Made by a program: the position numbers and the translations under genes. From the NCBI GenBank assembly GCA_029717555.1, contig JAMDHS010000037.1, forward strand, positions 124,001 to 188,000: 64,000 nt of DNA. The letters are read 5' to 3'. The DNA comes from Peribolospora baueri (Eukaryota; Basidiomycota; Peribolosporomycetes; Peribolosporales; Peribolosporaceae). Shown piece after piece: positions 1-10,500 of this stretch; the stretch's first letter is position 1; each line of letters starts with the position of its first letter. The notes beneath the pieces were generated by a model that made no database searches, was not told the origin of the DNA, and saw nothing but the letters and a program-made list of their open reading frames with translations.

Positions 1-3000
1 AGCGAGTTAAACGCACAGAAGCCCGTGTTAGGCGCGCTGACGGGTCCCCAAAAGGTGGCGAGACAGTGCATGTGCTCGGGCGTGTACTTGAGCATCCGGT
101 TTCGCTGTCCGCCGTTGTCCTCGATCGAGTAGATCGGCACCGTCTGGAAGCGCCTCCAACCGAGTGAGAAGATGAGCGGGTCGTTCGTCTTGAGAATCTT
201 TTGGTGCCACCGATGCCGCTTGATCCGCACTTGGAGGTACCCGAACGTCTCTTCACTCGCCAGCAGACCGCCCACGAGGAGCGGGTAGGACGGGTCAAAG
301 TGCTCGATCAACTCATACGGCACGTCATCCAGCTCGATGCGCACATACGAACCCGGTCGGTAGCCTTCAACGGCCAACCGCGTCTGCGGGTCCGCATCGG
401 CAAACTCTTCCCGGTTGAGCGCCGCTTGTCGAGCCATCTCCTCCTTCTTCTCCTCGTAGAACGTCTTCTTCTCTCCGTCCGACGCGTCCGGGTCGTCGTA
501 CTGCTCGTCGAACTTGCGCTTCAATGCTTCCTTCTTCTTCGCCAGCGCCTTTGCTCGCGCCTCCTCGTTTTCCTCGGTAGAGGCGCCGTCGCCGTCGCCG
601 TCGGCCTCGAGATCCTCGAACCCGCCTTCGTCATCATCGTCCCCCTCCTCTCCATCCGACCCAGCCGCTCCCTTCCCATCATCGTCTTCACCTCCGTCGT
701 CGCCGGTGATGAAGAGATGCCGGATCGAGTCGAGCATCCCCTCGTCCTCCCACTTTGCCAGGTCGGCCGCTCGTCTCCTTTGTCGCCGGCCCATGAGCTG
801 GTCCGGCACATCCCTGCTTGCTTCGTCCGCTTCGTCTTCGTCCCGCTCTCCTGCGCCGTTCGTTTCCAATTCGACAGGCTTGAAAAAGTCCTCCTCCTCC
901 TCCTCCTCCTTTCCCCCTTCTTCTCGTCCCTCATTCGCTCGCCCGCCCCTCCCCGTCCGTTTTCCGTTCTCCACCTCACCGCTGACGATCTGCTCCGCAG
1001 GTACGTCGCTTTGGTAGATGAGCCTCATGAGGTCTTGGCGACGCTGGCGCTGGTGAGAGAAGAAGGAGTCGGCTGCGCGCTCGGACAGGTTCTGCTTCCA
1101 CCGCGGCGCGTCCTCGTCCTCGTCCTCCAAATCCTCTTCCGCCAACGATCCCACCTCCTCCGCCGCTTCCTCCTCCTCCTCGGACCCGAAGCCAATCTCC
1201 GAGTCAGTGTCCGCGAATGCGAAGGTCTCCTCCTTGCCGTCATCGGCGTCAGCGTGCGAAGGGAGCGCTCTCGCCCGACTCGGAGGGCGTCCCTCGCCCT
1301 CGTCGTCCTCCCACTCATCGTCGTCCCCTTGTTCGCTGCTCCCCCCTTCTTCATCATTGTCATCGTCGCCCTCCTCGGAAAGGGGCTCCTCGTCTTCAAA
1401 GGCGGCACGCCGCACCCTTCTTGCACCCGAAGTGCTGCCCTCCGCTTCGTCTTCTCCCTCCTCGTCGTCATCGTTCACGCCGCCCACGGTGAGAGGTGCT
1501 GAGGAGGAGCCGAAGAGTCGGAGCGTGGAGGCGCGCACGCGGTCGTCGAGCGTCTCCTGCGCATCTTGCAGGTCCATCACCATTCGCACTCCTTCGTCTG
1601 GAGCAGCTGCATTGCGAGCCAGTCATTATTGAACTTGGTCAGCTCAATGTTACCGGCTCCTCTCAAATCGGACAGCACCCAACTCACCATCGTCGTTGAC
1701 GAGCTCCCCGTCCTCGCCTCTCGCGCGCGTAAAGTGGCCAGGCACATTGATGTACACGGCGTCCTTGTCAAAAATGACACCCCCAACGTCGCTCATGGGC
1801 GCGTGAATGAGCTTCTGCTTGTCGCTAAGCTTCCTCTTTTTCTCGCTGTCCTGAGTCGGCAGAGGGCAGGGGTCGGCAAGAAGCTCGATGCTGGTGATGC
1901 TCATGTCTCCCGAGCCGGGGATGTGTACGCGCTGGGATGGTTTGAGGTTCGTACCGTGCAGATAGCCGTATAAAGTCACCTTCCTGTCGCACTTCGGCAT
2001 CGTCCGAATGAGCTCCCGGGGAGTCAGGTCCTCGATACGGTCGGCCAGTATGTACGGGTGAGCGTTGCGGAAGATGAGCGGGCGGAACTTCATGACAGAG
2101 ATGAATCGGCTAAGGTTCTGGATCTCTTGGTCGGGATAACGACCGTTGATGACGCCGGAGAAATAGAAGAGCTTGGCCCCTTGGTAGATCTCCGTCCAGA
2201 AGCGCTGCTTCAGGCGCTTTTTGGTCGCGCGTAGCACCTTGGGCTTTTTGATCAGATCGAGGTGGGTCAACACGCCGATTACTTTGGGGAAACCATGCGC
2301 TTGGAGAATGTTAAGGAATTCCATAGTTTCCTGAAACGAGTGAAATGGGCGGCATGAATGAGTGTCCGAGGGAAGCAACAGCGAATGGGAGGCAATAGAC
2401 GGCCCCGCAGACAGGTAAACTCACCATCTCAAACCCGAAGCTTCCATCGATCATCAGCAAAACAAGGTCTGCCACCTTCCCGATGTCGATCATGGAGTTC
2501 AGGTCGTTATTGCACTCCACGAAAGTGACCCTCCGTCTCTTGCCTGAAGCGAAAACGAGACCATAGGAACATGCGACATTAGGTCATGTTCGTCTGCGAG
2601 AAATTTGCGGCGAGCCCCGAGCCCGAACTTGCCACGTCCACTCACCGCTCACGACCGTAACAGGCCCCTTGATCTCCCCGAGCGAATGCTTTGTGTACCT
2701 CCGAATCAGACTCCGCATCAATGTCGTCTTCCCCACGCCAGAGGGCCCAACGATGGCGACGATCACAGGCGGCGGTTCGTCGTCAGGCGTGCGGTCCACG
2801 AGCGGGACGTGCAGACGCTGCTGGTCGCGCTCGGCATTGCGGCGGATTTGGCGCTCTGCTGCACGGGAGGAGGCGTTGACGAAGGCCTTGGGGGAGCAGT
2901 GAAAGGAGCATGTGTGAGGTCGGCAGCGACCGGTCGAGTCGCGCAGAGCCTGCTAAAAAAGCGCACCGGGCGACTCACCTTTGGATTATGCGCATTCTCA

Positions 3001-3074
3001 TGCTTCTTCGCCTTTCCTTTTCCCTTGTCCGCCTTGGAGGTAGGCCGGTGGGCCTTGTGCTGTTGCTCGGACAT
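1..3074 (-). CDS. BMS1: BMS1 ribosome-biogenesis GTPase (3' end cut by window edge)
   Basis: Nucleolar GTPase of the small-subunit processome, needed for early cleavages of 35S pre-rRNA and for delivering Rcl1. Exons (minus strand): 3074-2979, 2886-2646, 2543-2425, 2330-1688, 1606-1; about 901 residues are visible and the C-terminus lies beyond base 1. The start MSEQQHKAHRP has the basic N-terminus typical of the family. The G domain shows the P-loop GPSGVGKTT (residues about 79-87), then ECNNDLNSMID and LTHLDLIKKPK. A long Asp/Glu-rich middle (about 1450-500) precedes the C-terminal domain, whose RMLKYTPEHMHC and FWGPVSAPNTGF are characteristic of Bms1/Tsr1. Introns are 75-102 nt with GTGAG donors and an in-frame join at each. 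It is divergent from the transporter at 3292, with only 217 bp between start codons. Family assignment is secure; a cryptic intron inside the long acidic exon cannot be excluded. Confidence 0.95.
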
Positions 3075-3291
3075 GGCCACACGGCTAACCAGGAGGGAGT
3101 TCGAAAGTCGGTTCGGTCGAGAAGGAAATCGCGAATGCAGAGCACGGCCGAACGCCGCAGCTTTTCGAAAAAACCTCCGCCTATACCCGCAGTTGCCTAC
3201 CGCAGCGCGTCCGGGCGAACTCATGCCGCCGGCCGAAGATAGCACGACGAGCCCACCCTTCCGCACCATTTAGATTCCCAAAAGTCCGGCA

Positions 3292-5815
3292 ATGGCTGTA
3301 CATCGGCACAGCTACGAGCTGGCAGCCGAAGAGACAGCGCATACGGGCAAGGAAAGTGCTCCACGCTCGGCGGGGGAGGACATGGATGTGGGGAGAGACG
3401 AGTACGGAGGCGGAGAAGGGGAGGGAGAGGACGACGCGGAGACACGGTTACTTCCTTCGGCTTCGAAGAGTCGGACATCTTTGCCGCAAGTGGGAGAGGG
3501 AAGCACAGGCGGCCAAGGGCGCATGTCGGGAGAGGGCGAAGGCGACGGCGCACTTCCGATACCAAGAAGGAAGAGGAAAGGAAGGCGACGAAGGAGGGCG
3601 GAGGACGGGATGGCTGATGGACCAAAAGTACGGGCCACCATCTTAGAGATCGGGAGGGAGGTGAGTGAGATGTATTTGCCGAGAGGCCGTGAATACACAC
3701 TTGAACTTATCCAAGTTGTTGGTTGGTACGACTCGTCTGGCACGCTGCTGTTAGGCGCTACCCACCCTTCTCGTCAGCGTGGTGTCGCTCATCTTCGCAG
3801 GCGAGCTCCTGGCAGTCCTCGGAGTGAGTTCGGTTCCTTATAACACCCGGCTTTGTTCATGATCACCTCACCGTTTATCCTACTCTTCCCAGGACTTTAC
3901 GGTTTTCATTCGCGTCGAAAAGCTCTTCATCCTCGTTCCCATTCTCCTAAACCTGAAAGGCAATCTGGAGATGAATCTCGCACTGCGCTTCTCTACCTCT
4001 GCCAACATTGGCGAGCTAGACTTGCGCTCCACGCGACGCACCCTCGTCAAGGGGAACCTCGCGCTGCTTCAAGTGCAGGCGCTCATTGTAAGCGGGTTGG
4101 CGGGCGTGCTCGCCTTTCTGCTCGGGCTCGCCAACGAGGATAAGGCGTCAATGAAGGGAGGCGGGGAGGGCGACGGGGCACGAGTACGCACGTTGATGAC
4201 AGCCTTGGTTTCGAATGGTCTTCGGCGTCGATATCGAGTACAACCTTCAAGATCACGGCCACCGTTTGTCAAGCGTCTTCCTTCCCTGCCTTCGACCGCT
4301 TCCTTGCGCAACGGATACTTCGAGTTCGTCCTCGTCATCGCAACCGGCATGCTCAGCGCCAGTCTGAGCAGCGCCATAATGGGGAGCTTTATGTGCGCCG
4401 TGGTCATTGCGACGAGGAGATTCGGAGGCAATCCCGGTAAGGTGTTCTGATCAACCGAGTTGCGAACTCTCAGTCTACCCAATATACAACCTTGACCGAC
4501 CGTGATCGGATGGACCATCCTTTTCTCTCTTCTTTGCAGACAATATCGCCTCACCTCTTGCATCATCCCTGGGCGACATCCTGACGCTCACAATCTTTGG
4601 TCTTCTGGGCTCGTTCTTTATTCGCTTTGAGGGTGCGATGAACTTCCGTCAGCTTTCCTTGCCAGTCCGCCCCAGCTTGGTCGCTGACGTTCTCTGGTGT
4701 TCTGTTTCCCGTCGGATGGCGGTCCGTTTCACGCGTCGCATCCAACTGTAGGGACTATCCTTGCCACGGTCGTCTTCGTCCTCCTCCTCGTCTCATGCAC
4801 AACTTTCGTCGTGATGGTCTGGCGGAACGCCTACGTGAAGGAGCTCTTGTTTTCCGGATGGGTGCCGCTCGTGGTGGCGATGCTCGTGAGCAGGTGAGGA
4901 ATCAATCGGTATATCGCTTTACCGAACTGGTCAGGTGAACTCGTTCTCAACGCCTCTGTCTTGCCTTCATTTCCTGGGCCCCGTTGCCACTCTGCTTTCA
5001 GCGGCGCGGGCTTGGTGTTGGAAAGCTTCGTAGACCAATACGAAGGTTTCGCCCTCCTCGCCCCCGTCTTAACCGGTCTTCCAGGAGCCTGTGCTGCCGT
5101 ATTTGCGAGCCGTATCTCCACGTCTTTGCACTGTTCCTCTTCCTCTGTTGTCGCCCCTTCGTATGGGCCTTCTGCGGCTGCCCCCGGTGTTGGAAGCCTG
5201 AGAGGGAAGAACTGGCTCGCTCGTCGGTGGGAGGTCTTGCGTGCTCAAGCGGCGGAAACGATGGGCTTCGGTGGAGGAAGAAGAAGCAAGAAAATGTCAT
5301 GGGCCGAGCTCGTTGCGCCGTTGACGCTTCTCCTCATCGGCATCCTCATCCAAGCGGGCTTCCTCGCTTTCGTAGGGCTCTCGGGACAGCTCGACTTTGG
5401 ATGGATGTTCACCGTGGCATGGTTGGGCGTCAGCACTTTGGCGGTGAGTGGATGTGCCGGGCGATATGCTGAGTGTGCGGTGCGGTGTGGCGCTGAATGG
5501 CTGCATTCGGAATCCGACGAACAGGTGGCCTCCGCGCTCTTTCTCGCCCATTTCATCTCTCACATGCTCTGGGTGAACAACTACGACCCAGGTGCGTTGG
5601 GCCGCTCGTTTGCGCTATTCAAAGCGCCCCGCCGCTGACCTGCGCGAGCGCATCCCGTTCTCCTATACGCTACAGATCTGTACGCAATGCCGTACGTGTC
5701 GTCGACCATCGACGTCCTGGGACAGCTGCTCCTCGCGCTCGCGTTTTCCGCGTGTCGCGCCTTAGGAAGCAAGGTCGGGCTGCCTGCCTCCGAGTTGTCC
5801 GAGCATAGTTTGTAG
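3292..5815 (+). CDS. SLC41/MgtE-type divalent cation (Mg2+) transporter
   Basis: Multipass membrane protein of the SLC41 family, the eukaryotic relatives of the bacterial Mg2+ channel MgtE; the likely role is Mg2+ transport across the plasma or an organelle membrane. Exons: 3292-3660, 3755-3823, 3893-4436, 4540-4632, 4752-4893, 5002-5443, 5525-5591, 5676-5815, giving 621 aa with all phases consistent. The first ~120 residues are charged and low-complexity. Two MgtE-like halves follow. The first carries LFILVPILLNLKGNLEMNLA, STSANIGELD, then SASLSSAIMGSFMCAVVIA and DNIASPLASSLGDILTL. The second carries PVLTGLPGACAAVFASRIST, followed by hydrophobic segments to the C-terminus. The conserved Asn/Gly/Asp residues of the pore helices are present. 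It is divergent from BMS1. Exon 3 contains a less conserved Arg/Pro-rich loop (about 4150-4310) that stays open in frame; an additional small intron there is possible. Confidence 0.9.
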
Positions 5816-6859
5816 CCTCCTGACTAGATGGGATCTCGTCTCGCTCTGATCTTGCTGTTCGTCTGGTCGACGGCAGATCATGGATCGGAGATGGCGTTCT
5901 CAGTGCCTTTTGCCTCCACATACTTCACTTTCGGACACTGGCGTCCTCTTCTGTTTGTCATCGACACCGCATTCGGGCGCTGAAATGGACTCGTCTCCGA
6001 TCATTTTGTGCTGGAGTGCCTGGACTACGACAGGCCATGGTGGCGGTGAACGTGAAGGAGCTGCCGAACGTTCAGCTGATGCAACCTGTGAGAAATCGCA
6101 GGGGGTCGCCGGGGCTGCGGCAAATGCGATAGACCAGGACCGACTAGGCTTCAAATGGACAAGGTGGTAACCGAGCATATTGGCCGACTGTGAGCTGGTA
6201 GATGGTGGTGTCTACATGGTGTACCTCCTCACAGGGAGTACAGACAGTGGGGTTCCCATCCTCTATATATACGTTTCTCGAGAGGAATAGGCGCTCGGAG
6301 CGTACACAAAGGGGTACGCCGAGAACAATAGAAGTGATCGACGGCCTAGGAAATAGACGGTCGTAAACGGGGTCGCGACGCGGTGATCACACCCCCCTAC
6401 CCTGACGACACAACCCCAGAGTCACGTGCCGCCTCGACCACCGATCTTCGTTCCATGTCTCGGCGCTAGTTCGCGACTCGCATCCAGCTCGTGAGCGGCG
6501 ACGGGTTCGGCTCGCTGGCTGTCGCAACCCAGGTCGAGCGTCCAGTGCGGCAGCGCTCCTTTTCTCTGCTCGGAGCTCCCGGCTCTGCTGCTTCGCTGCT
6601 GCTCTGCTCTGCTCTCTCCCCCTCTCTCGTCTCTCGTCCACGAAGCAGCTCGCTTTCGTAGCTCCGCAAGGGTGGTCAGTCGTTCGTGCTGAGGGGCCGG
6701 AGCGTGGGTGGGGCCAGAGACCGTCAGGCCGTTACTTGTCGTCCGTCTTAGCGTCCTCCACTGCACTTTGCCGTCAACCGGATTAGCTTTTCCTTTTGGC
6801 TCTGCTCTCCCTTTCTCCATTCGTCCTTTCCCTTTGCTCCCCTTCCCGCACGACCGGCC
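5816..6859. other. Intergenic: transporter 3' end to CSC1 promoter
   Basis: About 1.04 kb without a convincing gene. Short open frames on both strands have no recognisable protein content. A TATATATA element lies at 6264-6271, roughly 590 bp before the next start codon. A CT-rich leader (about 6780-6855) immediately precedes the ATG at 6860, a common feature of fungal 5' UTRs. Confidence 0.6.
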
Positions 6860-7464
6860 ATGGCGGACCTAACCGACCGTAACTACGACCCTACCTTTAA
6901 TGGCCTCGTCACGACCTCCTCCATCACCTTGGTCATTGGTGGCGTGTGTCTCGTCGGGTTTGAGACTCTCCGTCAGCTGCGGCGGTTGCCCCAGCTTGGC
7001 TTTGTTTTCTGGCCACCTTGGTGGTGGGGGCGGCGACTCGTCGGCGGACATGGGGAAGAAGAGAAAGACGACGCGCGAGGAGAAGAAGTTAGGAGGAGGA
7101 AGAAGCCGAGGAAGAAGATGACGGCGGAGGATTGGGAGATGGGACATCTTTATCAAGCTCGTGTGTATAACGCCAGGTGGGTCTCGCTTCGTTCTCGTTC
7201 GTCTGGATACGGAATTGAGCGATGCTGCGCGTCTCCTTCGGCTCTCTCACCCGATTTTTCTCTCTCTCCCTCGTGCCCACCGTTCTGTTTACTTCCCTCT
7301 CGACCCGATGCTCACCTCACTCACGCGTAGGAACCCGGCTCCCCCATTACCCAAATGGCCGCTCTTGTGGATATGGCAATCATTTTGGTTCACCGAGGAC
7401 TTTTATGCTCGGACTTCTGGTCTCGATGCCACCGTGTATGTGCGCTTTTTGAGGGGATGCAGTA

Positions 7465-7515
<51 letters not shown>

Positions 7516-10500
7516 CTCCTTCTAGCGTGCAGATCCGGTTTCTAGTCATTTCATTTTAGTCTGACCTGGCATAAATCTTTCCTTGCTCCGTTCACTTTCT
7601 TTGTTACTCTCGCCAGCCTGGTGGGTCCTTCTCCAAATGTGCACCCTCGCCCCCGTCCTCTTAAGCATCCATCTTTCCTATTCGACCGAGCCCGACAAGC
7701 TCGACATGACGCGCGCTTCTCTCTCCTCCATTGTCGAAAGCCCCAAAGGTCAATCCCTCCTTTGGGTCCACCTCGTCCTCCTCTGGTGGCTAAGCCTAAC
7801 TTGGTGGGCGACGCTGGCCTGGATTGGCCGAGGCGCGCTCAGGCATCGCAAGGCGCAGGTACAAAGGATCTGGGAGCAGAGACAGAAGGAGAGGGACGAT
7901 GCGGTCGCTAGGGGAGAGGGGGAGGCATGGAGAATGGCCGACGGGAGGGGATGGAGGGCTAGAACTCTCATGGTTTCGTGAGCTTACGAGCTTTGTTCTT
8001 CCATGTTATAGAGGCATTGGCGGCTAACGGCCTCGGTCTGCTCTCTTTCCCTTCTTTCTCATCCAGCAACCTCCCTGCTAACCTTCGCGACGAAGGCGCT
8101 CTGCGAAAGTACTTCGAAGACTTGCTCAATCCGGATAACGACACGCTCTCCGTCTCGGATCGCGGGGCAGGTAGCAGTGGACAACCCCAGGCCGTCGCGC
8201 CCCCCATACAGGCCTATCATCCGACCGGTACCGATGAGAAGGGCGGCGTTCATACGCGGAAGGATGGGGTCATTGACAAGCTTATGACCCCGCCGTCGCC
8301 GGTCAATCACAGCGTCGTCAGCGAGAGCTGCCAGCTCACCCGTTCTCCCAGCGAGGGACGGTGTCTATCCGAAGCCGGACAAGATGGTGGAGATCGCGAC
8401 GCGAACAGCGCTCGCCCCGTCCCTGACCTCGGTCCTCTGTCCTGTGAGGCCACTTGGGCCGTAGAAGCCACCGCAAAGGATCGTAAGTTTGGTGACACGA
8501 TCCCGGGTCCCGCTCCCGCGCACATCCCCCAAGGCCCCGCACCGGACACAGACGTGCACCGGTACGACCTCAGCCCGGTGCAGACCGTCGTGCTGGTGCG
8601 AAAGATGGGCGAGCTCAGGACGTTGCTGGCTCGTAGACAGGATGTGTTGGGACAGTTGGAAGCGGCGCACATCAAGCTGGCTCAGAACGTAATGGACGCT
8701 GTTGAGAAGAGGGTGGCGGCCAAGAAGAGGAAGGGTTCGCGGGGCGTTGGCGAAGGGATGGGGCGAGGATGGTTGGGTTGGATGAGCAGGGTGAAGGAAG
8801 AAGGCGAGAGCGGGGTGACGACTCCGCGGGAGAGGGAAACAGAGCCTGCGCACGAGCCCGGAGCCGGTGGTGACGGCGCAGCGAAGAGAGGGGAGGGAGA
8901 GGACGTGGAAAAGGCCGCTCAAGCCAAGGCGGACGCCGCCGTCGCCAAGGCCAACCTGGATGACCTGGTCGAACAGCTGGGCCGCTTCGCTCCTTCTGGG
9001 GACTCGGCATCGCGCAAGAGCAATGATGCCGTCGCTGGAGACGTCGATCACGCTGACGTGCTTCCCGAGACAGTGTGGGAGGCCCTGGCAGCCGCCCCTC
9101 GTCACTTGCTTGACCGGTATCAACCTCTGACGCGGCTGAGCGCGCTTTTCCGAGGCCAAAACGTGCCCACGATCGACTACCTTCTCGCAAAGCTCAATCT
9201 GCTGACGGCGCTCGTGACGGACCTACGAAGCAAATCTCCGTCCGATTACGAGGCCACTTCGACCGCCTTTGTCACCTTCCGAGATCCCAGACAAGCCAGG
9301 ATGGTGTGGAGGGAGCTCAAGACACAGATCGTAATCAAGGTTCGCCTGGCGCCCGAAGTGAAGGATCTCGACTGGGAGAACCTCATGAGGACGAGCTTCA
9401 CGGGAGACGTCGTCAGAGGGAGCTTTGTCCACGCCTTCTTTTGGGGATTCACCATTTTCTGGGGTGAGTCGTGCGTTCTCTGTCCCGCCGTGTAAATCCC
9501 ATGCTGATTTCTCTCCCTCCAACCCGTCCTTGTTTCAGTCATCCCCATCCAGGCGCTCACGACGACTCTCGTCTCACTGCAGAACCTGCAAGCCGTCATT
9601 CCCCCCCTGCGAAGCTACTTCCAGAAACATCCCAGCCAGGAATCGTTCTTCTCCCTCACCCTGCCCACCTTGCTAGTTGCGCTAATAACCATGTCTGTGC
9701 CCGAGATCGTGTTCCAGATCTCCAAACGGTTCCAGTCTTTTGTGAGTACACATCCGCTCGCTTGCGTCGTGAAGTCGCCCTGCGCTCGGTGGCTCAGCAT
9801 AGAGCCCGCACCCGATCCTTCCTCCTCGGCAGGTCACCTTCTCCAAGCTTTACGACCAATGTCTCTGCAGGTATTGGAAGTTCCTCATTTGCAACGTCGT
9901 CATCTTCTTCTGCATCGGCGTCACCACCTTCGAGTCCATCATCAATGGTCTCACTTCTGGAAAAGTCGATCTCCTTAAGATCGTGGCCTTTGCGTTCCCT
10001 AAGGGGGCTCCTTTCTTTGTTTCGTGAGTTTGTCTCTGCTTCAGGCCTCGTGCATTTTGGTATTGGTCGGACTGTGGCTTGTTCGTTCTTCATCGACGGT
10101 GTGGTCTTGAGAACCCGTCGGAACACTATATCAACTCATGACTGAGTTGGTGCTTACTCGAATTTCTTTCTTGAGCAGTTGGCTCATCCTCGGCATATCC
10201 ATGCAGTCTGGCTTTGAACTGTTCGGTTTCATGGTACCCCTCATCCAACACCTCGGAGCACGTAGTGCCGTTACGCCGCGGTGAGTGGTGCCATGACATT
10301 CATGGCTGAGCCGTCTTCCACTAACCCGACCGATACCTGTCCTCGCCCACCTGATTTTTATTTGCCCGCCATGATATTGGCCGCTGCCGCTCTCCTAGGG
10401 CTCGCGCGATCAAGACCCAGCCGAGGAACTTCAATCGGTTAGTATAAGGCGGAATGTCGGCACGCGGAGTGAGGCGCTCTGTTTACGGACTTTTGCACGT

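Noticed and set aside
953-1010. Possible extra intron in the BMS1 acidic exon (GTGAGGTGG)
   Set aside because: The exon is open without it and no convincing acceptor restores a better-conserved reading.
201-1502. 433-codon plus-strand open frame
   Set aside because: It lies opposite BMS1 exon 5; it is a shadow of the GAG/GAC-rich acidic region, with no protein-like features.
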